Program-made: the position numbers and the translations under genes | Notes under the pieces: generated by a model | What the model was told of the DNA's origin: nothing | What the model saw: only the letters and a program-made list of their open reading frames with translations | Databases searched by the model: none | Part shown: positions 26,543-34,357 of the stretch, in pieces | Layout of the letters: each line of letters starts with the position of its first letter | Numbering within the stretch: position 1 is the first letter of the stretch | Assembly (NCBI RefSeq): GCF_002994615.1 | Contig: NZ_PVNK01000221.1 | Location: 1-64,000 of the forward strand | Reading direction: 5' to 3' | Length of the DNA stretch: 64,000 nt | Origin: Enhygromyxa salina | GTDB taxonomy: Bacteria > Myxococcota_A > Polyangia > Nannocystales > Nannocystaceae

Positions 26543-28971
26543 CGCGCCGGGCACGACATCGGGCGCTCGAGCTGGGCGCGGCCGCCCTCATCGTCCTGGG
26601 CTCCGTTGTCGGGCCCGGGCGGGCGTGGGCCGGGCCGCCCGATCGCGCGGCGCCTCAGCCGGCGCCAGACGAGCTCGTGCGCGTCGAGGGCCGCGTGCTC
26701 GAGGGCGGCGGCTCCCGAGCTCCGGTGCCGGGCGCCGTCGTGATGATCGTCGCCGCGCCCGCGACGGTCCGCCCCGGCAGGCGCGCCCACGAGCCTCTCG
26801 ACCCCGACGCCGTGACCTGGATGCGGCGGGCCGAGACCGACCGCGAGGGCCGCTTCGAGGTCGCCGAGGTGCCCGCGGGGATGATCCGAGTGGTCGTCGT
26901 CTCCGGCGGCTTCGAGCGCCTCGAGCAGTGGGCCGAGGCGCCGTCGTCGGGGACGATCGAGCTCTACCTCCGACCGGATCAGACCGGCGCCTACCGAACC
27001 GAGGTCACGGTCGAGCGCGGGGGCGTCGCCGAGCCCGATCACAGCCTCGACGCCCAGCAGGCCCGGCACTACGCAGGCAGCGGCGACGATCCGGTCCTCG
27101 CCGCCCTCAACCTGCCGGGGGTGGCCCGGAGCCCCGGCGGCCTCGGGCTGCTGTCTCTGCGCGGCGGCAACCCGACCGAGACCGGCGTCTACCTCGACGG
27201 CCACCCGATCCCGCGGGCCTTTCACGTCGTCCCGATCGCGAGCGTGGTCTCGCCTCCGATGACCGATCGCGTCGAGCTCAGCCCCGGCAACTACGGCCCG
27301 GGCTACGGCAGCTTCAGCGGCGGGTTAATCGAGATCTTCAGCAGACCAGGCCGGGCCGACGCGGTCCATGGCCAGGCCCACATCGATCTGTTTGACCTCG
27401 GCGCGACCCTCGAGGCGCCGGTCGGCCCGGGCTCGATGAATTTTGGCTTTCGTCGCAGCCACGTCGACGCCGTGCTGCTCGGGGTCGAGAGCGTGGTCGG
27501 GCCGACCGGCATCCTGCTCCCGACCTACTGGGACTACCTCGGGCGCGTCGACCTGCCCGTGCGCCGCAACCATCACCTCTCGCTGCGCGCGATCGGGGCC
27601 GGCGACCGCCTGCGCGGCCGCGGCCCGGGGCCGAGCCCCGGCGAGAGCCCCAACCTGTTCGACTACGCCGCGTCCTTTCACCGCTTCGACCTCGACTACC
27701 GCGTCGACGACGGCGACTGGCGCGTGCTCGTGAGCCCCTCGATCCGGCTCGACAGCGCCCGCCTCGAGCAGGACTTCTTGATTCGGCGCGACGCGACCGT
27801 GCTCTCGGGCCGCGTCGAGGCCGAGAGCGATCTACGCGAGAACCTGACCCTGCAGCTCGGGTCGGACCTCGTGTACGAGCGCTGGCGTCGGCGCGAGCGC
27901 CTCGTCGAGGAGGTCGGCGGCGACATCCTCGACGCCGACCAGCTCGCGAGCGACGAGCAATTCGACGGCCAGCAGCTGCGCCTGGGCCTGTGGCTGGCGA
28001 CCACGATCCGCCACCGCGAGTGGTCGATCGTGCCCTCGCTGCGCGGCAATTTGTTCTCTTACGCCGGCCGCCAGCTGTTTCGCCTCGACCCGCGGATCGA
28101 GGTCCACGGCCAGGTCCGGCCCAAGCTCGAGTACTTCGCCAAGCTCGGCATGTTCTCGATCCCGGTCGTGGCCGCGAGCGGAGACGCCAGCGCCAACCTC
28201 ATCACCCAAAACGGCAGCTTCCTCGGCGGCGTGGCCGACGTGCCCTTTTACCTGCTCGCGTACTTCGACCCCGGCATCGAGGGCGAGATCCGCGACGGAT
28301 CCGCCGCGGCGACCTACGCGATCCAGGCCGCGACCGGCGTCGAGGCCAAGCTGCCGTGGGAGCTCGAGGCCCGCGGGACCTTGTTCTGGCGCGAGGTCAT
28401 CCCGACGACCGTCGACATCGTGTTCTCGAGCTCGACGATCGAGCGGCGCACGAGCCGAAGTCGCTCGATGGGCGTCGAGCTGCTCCTGCGCCGCGCCCTC
28501 GGGCGCAAGCTCGACGGCTGGATCGGCTACACGCTGCTGTGGGCGCGGGTCCAGCCCGACGAAGAGCCGTGGCTGCCGGCCGTGTTCGACCAGCGCCACA
28601 ACCTCGTGGTCTTGCTCAGCGCCGCGCTGCCGCGCAACTTCCGGTTTGGCCTCCGCTTTCGCGTCGTCTCGGGCAACCCCCTCGACACGGTCCTCGGCGG
28701 CGAGGCCACGAACTCGAGCTTCGGCTGGTACTACCAGCCGATCCGGGGCGAGCGCGGGACGACTTACCAGCCCGTGTTTCACCAGCTCGACCTGCGCGTC
28801 GACAAGCGCTGGCCGCTGCGGCGCGTCGCGGTTACGGCCTACCTCGACGTTCAGAACGTCTACGATCGCCGCTACCCCGAGGTCTCGATCTACACCGCCG
28901 ACTGGTCCCAGCGCAGCTCGCTGGTCGGGCTGCCGATCTACCCCAGCTTCGGCGTCCAGATTGACTACTAG
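26539..28971 (+). CDS. TonB-dependent receptor-like outer-membrane protein with N-terminal CnaB-like domain
   Basis: 810 residues from a TTG at 26539, chosen for the TTGA overlap and for the signal peptide it creates (ending PGRAWA at 31). Residues about 45-145 form a carboxypeptidase-regulatory-like/CnaB fold (VRVEGRVLEGG, GAVVMIV, TDREGRFEVAEVPAG). A plug domain follows (LPGVARSPGGLGLLSLRGGNPTETGVYLDGHPIPRAFH, in parts, near 190-230). The rest alternates beta-strands to the C-terminal aromatic-rich end VQIDY. It probably imports a ligand or moves with the co-translated lipoprotein; ligand unknown. No TonB box was recognised with certainty. Confidence 0.85.
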   Translation: MTRRARHRALELGAAALIVLGSVVGPGRAWAGPPDRAAPQPAPDELVRVEGRVLEGGGSRAPVPGAVVMIVAAPATVRPGRRAHEPLDPDAVTWMRRAETDREGRFEVAEVPAGMIRVVVVSGGFERLEQWAEAPSSGTIELYLRPDQTGAYRTEVTVERGGVAEPDHSLDAQQARHYAGSGDDPVLAALNLPGVARSPGGLGLLSLRGGNPTETGVYLDGHPIPRAFHVVPIASVVSPPMTDRVELSPGNYGPGYGSFSGGLIEIFSRPGRADAVHGQAHIDLFDLGATLEAPVGPGSMNFGFRRSHVDAVLLGVESVVGPTGILLPTYWDYLGRVDLPVRRNHHLSLRAIGAGDRLRGRGPGPSPGESPNLFDYAASFHRFDLDYRVDDGDWRVLVSPSIRLDSARLEQDFLIRRDATVLSGRVEAESDLRENLTLQLGSDLVYERWRRRERLVEEVGGDILDADQLASDEQFDGQQLRLGLWLATTIRHREWSIVPSLRGNLFSYAGRQLFRLDPRIEVHGQVRPKLEYFAKLGMFSIPVVAASGDASANLITQNGSFLGGVADVPFYLLAYFDPGIEGEIRDGSAAATYAIQAATGVEAKLPWELEARGTLFWREVIPTTVDIVFSSSTIERRTSRSRSMGVELLLRRALGRKLDGWIGYTLLWARVQPDEEPWLPAVFDQRHNLVVLLSAALPRNFRFGLRFRVVSGNPLDTVLGGEATNSSFGWYYQPIRGERGTTYQPVFHQLDLRVDKRWPLRRVAVTAYLDVQNVYDRRYPEVSIYTADWSQRSSLVGLPIYPSFGVQIDY

Positions 28972-28981
28972 CAGCCCGGGG

Positions 28982-29119
28982 TGCAATGCCTCGTGTCGCC
29001 TCGCGCCGGAATGTTCGCCGAGGGCGCGAAGCCAAAACGCCGCTGTACCGGGCGTACTGCAAGTTTTGGCGACAAAGCCCTCGGTGAACAGGCCAAGCGA
29101 GGCGGCGCGAGGCATTGCA
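28982..29119. repeat. Dispersed palindromic element, copy A
   Basis: Arms of 23 bp (28982-29004 and 29097-29119) match at 21 positions in inverted orientation. The interior is also an imperfect palindrome (the GAGGGCGCGAAGCCAAAAC region against GTTTTGGCGACAAAGCCCTC). Two copies of the palindrome GCAGCCCGGGCTGC follow at once. Similar sequence recurs inverted near 51.6 kb. It lies between convergent genes, with no coding content. Confidence 0.8.
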
Positions 29120-29205
29120 GCCCGGGCTGCTAGCAGCCCGGGCTGCTAGCACCACGGGCTGCGAGACCTAAATCAGAGTTGTCATGACCCCCCGCGGGGG
29201 GCCGA

Positions 29206-30084
29206 CTACCTGTTGAGGACCCAGCTGTAGTCGGGGCCCTCGTCGGTCTCGCGTGAGGCGTAGCTCTTGGCGTCCCAGGCCGCGTCGCCGTTGCCGAGCA
29301 CGCCGGCGTCGCCCTGCGAGAGGGTCAGGTCGCTGTTGTCGAGGGTGAACGCGAGGGCGTACTGGTCGTGGTCGAGGCACATGGTCCCGTTGACCGGAGC
29401 GACCGAGAGCTCGGGCATGGTCAGCGGCGCGGAGGGGGCGTGGCTCCCGACCCAGGTCGCGAGCTCGTTGTTGTCGAGATCGCGGATCACGATCGACTCG
29501 ACCTCGCAGTCCTCGTTTTTGATCATCTCGATCTTGGGACACATGATCGTCGCCGGGAGCAGGTCCATGTCGGGCAGGTTGATCGTGAGGGTGTAGGGAT
29601 CGGGGATCAGGCACTGGGCGTCGCAGGGACAGGCGTCGAGGGCCCAGACCGCGCCGCCGCCGTTTTGGAGCCGACCCGTGAAGGTGTGGCTGTTGCAGCT
29701 GTTGGGCAGCGCCTGCGAGCCGGTCAGGGACAGGGTCATGGCCTGCGGGGCGAGCTCGCAGGACTCGTCGCCCGCGTCGCCGTCGCCGTCGCCGGAGTCG
29801 CCGTCGCCGTCGCCCGTATCGCCGTCGCCATCGCCGGAGTCGCCGTCGCCGTCGCCATCGCCGTCACCGGAGTCGCCATCACCGGAGTCGCCGTCGCCAT
29901 CGCCGTCGCCGTCGCCGGAGTCGCCATCACCATCGCCAGCCGTCTCCGAGTCGGCGTCGCCCCTGGTGGTGGTGGTGACGTCGTCACCACAGCCGCTCGC
30001 GGTCAGGGCCGCGGCGAGCAAGGTGATCGAGGTCCACGAACGACAGCCCCCCAGGAGACGACAAGAAGCGGTCAATGCACGCAT
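29206..30084 (-). CDS. Asp-Gly-repeat lipoprotein
   Basis: 292 residues from the ATG at 30084. The lipobox TASGC is followed by a Thr-rich bit and a DG/SGDGDG linker of about 55 residues (DNA 29768-29940). The roughly 190-residue C-terminal domain is beta-rich with conserved-looking cysteines (CELAPQ, PNSCNSHTF, DACPCDAQCLIPDPYTL, IMCPKIE, EDCEVES, GTMCLD). No family recognised. The layout (lipid anchor, acidic spacer, folded head) matches four other proteins in the window. Confidence 0.75.
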   Translation of the reverse strand: MRALTASCRLLGGCRSWTSITLLAAALTASGCGDDVTTTTRGDADSETAGDGDGDSGDGDGDGDGDSGDGDSGDGDGDGDGDSGDGDGDTGDGDGDSGDGDGDAGDESCELAPQAMTLSLTGSQALPNSCNSHTFTGRLQNGGGAVWALDACPCDAQCLIPDPYTLTINLPDMDLLPATIMCPKIEMIKNEDCEVESIVIRDLDNNELATWVGSHAPSAPLTMPELSVAPVNGTMCLDHDQYALAFTLDNSDLTLSQGDAGVLGNGDAAWDAKSYASRETDEGPDYSWVLNR

Positions 30085-30147
30085 CGACCCAACGTACAGC
30101 GACTCGGGGGCGTCGACCAACCGAGCTTCGCGGGCTCCTGGCGCCGA

Positions 30148-31140
30148 TCAGCCGTCGACGAGCTGGGTCAGCCAGGCCGCGAAGGCGTCGCTCGCCGCGA
30201 TGGCGTGGGCCTGGTCGCTCAGGGCTCGGTGCAGCTGCGGCCGCCAGGCGTCCTCGAGCCCGGAGCCATCGAGGAACTCCCGGGCGCTGACCTGGCCGTG
30301 CTCGCGGATCAGCTCGGCGAGGACCGCCTCGATCCGCTCGCCGAGCTCGCGCCACCCGGCCACGGCCCGCAGGATCGCGGCGGCGTCGGCGGCGAGGTCT
30401 GCGGGCGGGTACTTGTGGCGCTCGGCGACGAGGCGATTGATCGGCTGGGCGAGCACGGCGTGGAGCACGTCGATGCGCCAGCGCGCGAACTCGGGAGCGA
30501 AGCCCTCCGAGCTGACCCGGTCGACCATCATGTCGATCGTCACGCCGAGGATGTCGTCGACGAAGGTCTTGACCTTGGGCTCGAGCTGGCGCTCGAGCTC
30601 ACCGCCAACGGCCGAAGCCACGCCCTTGGCGACCCCGGCCAGGCGCGAGGCCAGGCCTCCGCCCCGACCTCCGCCCAGACCTCCGCCCGGCAGCTTGGTC
30701 GCGTCGGGCATCATCGAGCGCATGCGCTTGCCGAACTCGAGGAGGTTGGCCTGGAGGATCTCGCGCAGGATCGTGCGCGTGGACGGATGGTCGAGCAGCG
30801 CCCGGACGAGCTCGCGCTCGGGCCGGTAGTCGCGACCGAGGGCCTGCTCGAGGGGACCGAGCAAGGTCACGGGGACCCGCTCGCCGAGCGCGGCCCCGGC
30901 GTCGTCGATGCCGTCGACGCGGGCGAAGGCCTGCTCGACGCGCTGGGTCAGCCACGGCTCGAACTCCGCTGAGCGCACCGAGGCGCGGAGCCCGTCGGTC
31001 ACGGCGGTGGCCAGCCACTGGTGATCCACCAGCTCTGCGAGGGGGCGGGCGAGGACCTGGTCGAGGCCCAGCTCGATCAGCGCGTCGAGCTGGCGCGGCT
31101 CGTCTCGAAGTCGGGCGAGGATCTGCGCGGCGTCGCTCAT
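30148..31140 (-). CDS. Unknown cytoplasmic helical protein next to pssA-like gene
   Basis: 330 residues from the ATG at 31140. Predominantly helical, with a glycine-rich hinge (PGGGLGGGRGGGLASR) near the middle that splits it into two halves. No signal peptide and no family recognised. Only 2 bp separate it from the upstream phosphatidyltransferase-like gene, so they are co-transcribed and may act in the same membrane-lipid process. Confidence 0.65.
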   Translation of the reverse strand: MSDAAQILARLRDEPRQLDALIELGLDQVLARPLAELVDHQWLATAVTDGLRASVRSAEFEPWLTQRVEQAFARVDGIDDAGAALGERVPVTLLGPLEQALGRDYRPERELVRALLDHPSTRTILREILQANLLEFGKRMRSMMPDATKLPGGGLGGGRGGGLASRLAGVAKGVASAVGGELERQLEPKVKTFVDDILGVTIDMMVDRVSSEGFAPEFARWRIDVLHAVLAQPINRLVAERHKYPPADLAADAAAILRAVAGWRELGERIEAVLAELIREHGQVSAREFLDGSGLEDAWRPQLHRALSDQAHAIAASDAFAAWLTQLVDG

Positions 31141-31142
31141 GT

Positions 31143-31949
31143 TCAGCCCGGTTGCGGCTCGAGATCGAGGTCGGCGCCGTCTTCGGGACCCTTGCCCGAG
31201 AGCAGCTCGTCGCGTCGCAGGAGGCCGAGCACGATCCCGGTCAGGATGTAGAACAAGCTGATGCCCAGCAGGTACTCTGGAAACACGCGCATGAAGCCGA
31301 ACACGTAGCACAGGCCGATCGTCACCGCGCGGAACACCTGCATGAACAGGCCGGAGCTGTGACCGATCTTCGGCAGCACGATGTTGGACACCATCAGGAG
31401 GCCGAGGATCAGCGCGAGGACCGGCAGCACGCGCAAGAGCAAGATCATCTGGTGGTCGAGACCGATCAGGAGCAGCAGCGCCAAGATCCCGCCCGTGACC
31501 GTGGTCGGCAGCCCGAAGAACACGGGCGGACCGTCCTCGTCTGCGAGCACGTTGAATTTGGCCAGGCGGAGGCTCGCGCAGACCGCGAACAGCGAGAGCA
31601 TCGCGTACATGAGCAGCTCGCGCCCCAGCCACGGAGCCATGAGATCCGGGCGCGCGCGCAGCAGCAGCAAGGTGGTTCCGGCGGGCACGACCCCAAACAC
31701 GACCATGTCGGCGAGGCTGTCGAGCTGGGCGCCGAACTTGCTGCTCGCGCCCAGGAGGCGGGCGAAGGTCCCGTCGAGCTTGTCGAGCAACACACACCAG
31801 ACCATCAGCCAGCCCGCGAGCTCGAACTCGCCCTGGGTTGCGACCGCGAGCACCCCGAGCCCGAGGACGAGGCTCGCCGAGGTCACCGCGTTGGGGATCA
31901 CGTAGCGCCACGTCGCCGTGGGGTTCTTGGTCGTGGACTCGTTGGCCAT
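31143..31949 (-). CDS. CDP-alcohol phosphatidyltransferase, phosphatidylserine synthase-like
   Basis: 268 residues with about seven or eight membrane helices. The CDP-alcohol motif is intact at about 57-82: DKLDGTFAR, eight residues, GAQLDSLAD, giving the D-x2-D-G-x2-A-R-x8-G-x3-D-x3-D pattern. The opening RYVIPNAVTSASLVLGL resembles bacterial PssA. It transfers phosphatidyl groups from CDP-diacylglycerol to an alcohol, most likely serine. Substrate choice is inferred from resemblance to PssA only. The C-terminus is an acidic tail. Confidence 0.88.
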   Translation of the reverse strand: MANESTTKNPTATWRYVIPNAVTSASLVLGLGVLAVATQGEFELAGWLMVWCVLLDKLDGTFARLLGASSKFGAQLDSLADMVVFGVVPAGTTLLLLRARPDLMAPWLGRELLMYAMLSLFAVCASLRLAKFNVLADEDGPPVFFGLPTTVTGGILALLLLIGLDHQMILLLRVLPVLALILGLLMVSNIVLPKIGHSSGLFMQVFRAVTIGLCYVFGFMRVFPEYLLGISLFYILTGIVLGLLRRDELLSGKGPEDGADLDLEPQPG

Positions 31950-32049
31950 GGCTTGGATCGGGCGGGGGAGGGTGGGGCCATTAAGACCGCATCCCCCGAC
32001 CGAGGCAAGCTCGACGGGGGACGCGCCGTAAGGGAGACGGGGAATAACT

Positions 32050-32514
32050 TCAGTCGATGGCGAACGCCAGGCTGACGGTCTCGTACATGTTGTCGCCGAC
32101 GCTGACCTCGAAGTCGAAGTTCCACACGCCCTCGTCGGGCAGGACCACGTTCTCGATCCGATACTGGCCGTCGCCGAGGTAGCTGACCACGGGCGTGGTC
32201 GCCATCGCCTCGTTGGCCGTGGGCATCCACGCGTCGAAGTTCACGCGGGCGCCGGGGATCCCTTGCCCGGGCGCGTCGGGGTTGACCGGATCGTGGAAGC
32301 CGAGACGGACGACGAGATCGTTGCGCCCGACCTCGATGTCACCGCTGTCGCTCCACAGGACCACGCGGAACGCGCCCTGATCACTGTCGCAGGCCATGCC
32401 GTCCGCGAAGTTCGCCACGGCCCGGGTCTCGACGTCACCTGAATCGGAGCTGTCGCAGGCCGTGAGGGGGCAGAGCAGGGCGAGAGCGAGGAGCGCGGTC
32501 TTGAACGGTGACAT
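32050..32514 (-). CDS. YtkA-like lipoprotein (paralogue 1)
   Basis: 154 residues. Signal peptide with lipobox LTAC (cysteine 20). A single immunoglobulin-like domain of the YtkA/FixH type covers about 45-150: GAFRVVLWSD, RLGFHDP, GIPGARVNFDAWMP, GDGQYRIENVVLPDEGVWNFDFEV. The family occurs in exported metal or redox-related and unknown proteins. Clearly paralogous to the gene at 32729-33214, arranged in the same direction, a tandem duplication. Confidence 0.8.
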   Translation of the reverse strand: MSPFKTALLALALLCPLTACDSSDSGDVETRAVANFADGMACDSDQGAFRVVLWSDSGDIEVGRNDLVVRLGFHDPVNPDAPGQGIPGARVNFDAWMPTANEAMATTPVVSYLGDGQYRIENVVLPDEGVWNFDFEVSVGDNMYETVSLAFAID

Positions 32515-32659
32515 GAGGAATCTCCCGAAACGTCGTGGCGACAGTGTAGGTGGTGTAGGTGGGTGTCCGGAAAGGACCTATGTAGATAACGGCATGAGCC
32601 CACCGCGCGTCAAGCATATTTTTTTGTGATCGGGGACCGATGTAGGACAGTGTGTTCTG

Positions 32660-32673
32660 GCCGTTTAAACGGC
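32660..32673. promoter_or_regulatory. 14-bp perfect palindrome between the YtkA-like paralogues
   Basis: GCCGTTTAAACGGC is self-complementary. It lies in the 214-bp gap upstream of paralogue 1 and downstream of paralogue 2, near AT-rich promoter-like DNA (a T7 run at about 32620). It may be an operator or a terminator stem. A 13-bp stretch at 32701-32713 (TCCGATTTTTTGG) also occurs in the CRISPR leader core. Confidence 0.4.
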
Positions 32674-32728
32674 GTTTGCGGGAACCCGTGCCCTTTGGTC
32701 TCCGATTTTTTGGCCACTGTACCGGGGA

Positions 32729-33214
32729 TCATTCGGAGATCTCGAACACGAAGGCGACCGACTCGTCGATGGTCTCGCCAACCGCGATGTAGAAGTCGAA
32801 CTGCCAAACACCGGCCTCGGGGAGCTCGAGACCGGTGATCTGATAGCGTCCCTCTCCGATGTAGGTCGCCTCGACCGCGTCCGCGAAGAACTCCCCGCTC
32901 GCGAGGTGGGCATCGAGGGTGAGCTCTGCTCCGGGGATCCCGAGGCCCGGGTCCTCGGGAGCGTTCGGGTCGTGGAACCCAACCCGCGCGATCATCGTGT
33001 TTTTGGCTCCGACCGTGAGCCCGTCGCGGCTGTAGAGCACCACGCGAAAGGCGCCGCCTTCGGTATCCTTGGCGACGCCTTCTTCGAAGGCCCGTGCATC
33101 GACGGCCTCGAGATCCTCGTTGTCTACGTCACACCCTGCCAGGCAAGCCCCGAAGCCGAACAGGGCGAGGGTGAGGCCGGTGGATCGGAGCAGCGGGTGG
33201 CGGGGCATGCCCAA
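32729..33214 (-). CDS. YtkA-like lipoprotein (paralogue 2)
   Basis: 161 residues from ATG at 33214 (a second ATG at 33208 is equally good). Lipobox LAGC. The domain matches paralogue 1 motif by motif: GAFRVVLYSRDG, ARVGFHDPNAP, GIPGAELTLDAHL, GEGRYQITGLELPEAGVWQFDF. The spacing and order are the same, but the leader peptides differ. Probably a periplasm-facing lipoprotein; ligand unknown. Confidence 0.8.
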   Translation of the reverse strand: MGMPRHPLLRSTGLTLALFGFGACLAGCDVDNEDLEAVDARAFEEGVAKDTEGGAFRVVLYSRDGLTVGAKNTMIARVGFHDPNAPEDPGLGIPGAELTLDAHLASGEFFADAVEATYIGEGRYQITGLELPEAGVWQFDFYIAVGETIDESVAFVFEISE

Positions 33215-33373
33215 CCAAAAAGCAAGCGACGTTCCAGGTGTCGCCTGGTTTCTGAGCGTGGAAGATCACACGGGTTTTTCTACGTAGGTCTGTCACATCG
33301 GTGAGCGCGACGGTGGCTAGTCGCGTTGGGGCACTCGGTGGCGGAAAAAAGGCCTCTCGCCAGGACATCCGCG

Positions 33374-33889
33374 TCAGCGTGGCTTTCCGAGCATCATCCG
33401 GGCCTGGGCCAGGGCCTCGCGCAGCTGCGGATCCCGGATCGAGTTGAGGGCCTCGACGGTCTCGCCTGGCACCTCGGGCTCGAGCACTGGCGCGCGATCG
33501 ACGGGGACCGGAGGGGGAGGGGGGGGAGGCCTGCGCTCGCTCAGCGGCGGCAGCTCGCCGACGAATCCGTCGATGAGCTCGATCCCGCTCTCGGGCCACG
33601 CCGCGTGCAGCTTGGTCAGCACGTCCTGGCGCCAGTAGGTCATCTCGTGTAGCCACTGGCTGTCGTGTACGTGGACGATCAAGCGGCCGCCCTGGACGAG
33701 CATCGGCCACACGTGATCGGCGAAGCTGGCCGGAAAAAGCTCGAGCCAGAGGTTGCGCAGCTTCGAGAGGCGCTGGACCTCGACCGGGACCCGCTGCGCG
33801 ATGACCTCGTTGACCACGGTCGAGAGGTCGACCCGCCCGCGCCGTTTGGGCCGGCGTCGGCGTCGGGACTTTTTGGCGGCGCTCGCCAT
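33374..33889 (-). CDS. DUF721 / DciA-like protein
   Basis: 171 residues from the ATG at 33889. A basic start (KKSRRRRRPKRRGR) is followed by a DUF721 domain at about 20-112: RLSKLRNLWLELFPASFADHVWPMLVQGG and LIVHVHDSQWLHEMTYWRQDVLTKLHAAW, read in parts. A run of seven prolines then leads to a helical tail. In many bacteria this domain is DciA, which loads the replicative helicase; the short myxobacterial forms are mostly untested. It is divergent from the small lipoprotein gene, 21 bp away. Confidence 0.75.
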   Translation of the reverse strand: MASAAKKSRRRRRPKRRGRVDLSTVVNEVIAQRVPVEVQRLSKLRNLWLELFPASFADHVWPMLVQGGRLIVHVHDSQWLHEMTYWRQDVLTKLHAAWPESGIELIDGFVGELPPLSERRPPPPPPPVPVDRAPVLEPEVPGETVEALNSIRDPQLREALAQARMMLGKPR

Positions 33890-33910
33890 CGTCGAACACC
33901 ATGCCACAGC

Positions 33911-34276
33911 TTGGCCGTGACCATCGGCGCCGCGTTGCTGTGCGTGGCGTCGGGCTGCGCGGGCAGCAGCGGGTGGTCGGTGACCGACGCTCAGGTTTGC
34001 GCGCCAAAGTCCGCGCCCCGGGTCTGTGTGGACGGCGAGCCCGACTACGGCCACGTGCTCGAGCTCGCCGACGTCGAGCTGCTGCCCGGCGAGTGCGCGG
34101 TGGCCAGCGACGAGGCGCGCGGCGGGCTGGTCCGGGTCGAGACCCGCGATCCCCGGGGCGCTCGACGGTCGCGGTGGCTCGGCGCGCGCAAGGGCAAGAT
34201 CACGACCGTGAAGGTCCGCGAGGACGGCGAGCCGGTCCGCAGCGGGCGAGAGCCCTGTGATCGGACCCCGCCCTGA
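33911..34276 (+). CDS. Small lipoprotein
   Basis: About 121 residues. The start is either TTG at 33911 or GTG at 33917; both give a very short signal sequence with lipobox VASGC. The remainder includes four cysteines (AQVCAPKSAPRVCVDGEPDYG, GECAVAS, REPCDRTPP). The coding frame shows the normal G/C third-base pattern of the region. No family recognised. Confidence 0.55.
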   Translation: MAVTIGAALLCVASGCAGSSGWSVTDAQVCAPKSAPRVCVDGEPDYGHVLELADVELLPGECAVASDEARGGLVRVETRDPRGARRSRWLGARKGKITTVKVREDGEPVRSGREPCDRTPP

Positions 34277-34277
34277 G

Positions 34278-34334
34278 TCGAGCGCTGCGGCGGCGAAGCC
34301 CTAAATCATTCAGATTTTTGAATTCAGCGCTCGA
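34278..34334. terminator. Inverted repeat between convergent lipoprotein genes
   Basis: TCGAGCGCTG (34278-34287) and CAGCGCTCGA (34325-34334) are perfectly complementary across an AT-rich centre containing a T-run. It sits between stops at 34276 and 34358. A bidirectional terminator is likely. Confidence 0.5.
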
Positions 34335-34357
34335 TCTAGGACGAGTAGTTGGTCGCG

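Noticed and set aside
32701..32713. A third CRISPR leader core, because of a shared 13-bp T-rich word
   Set aside because: The rest of the core (GTG before, GGCAAGACCA after) and any repeat are missing; probably chance or a common T-rich motif.
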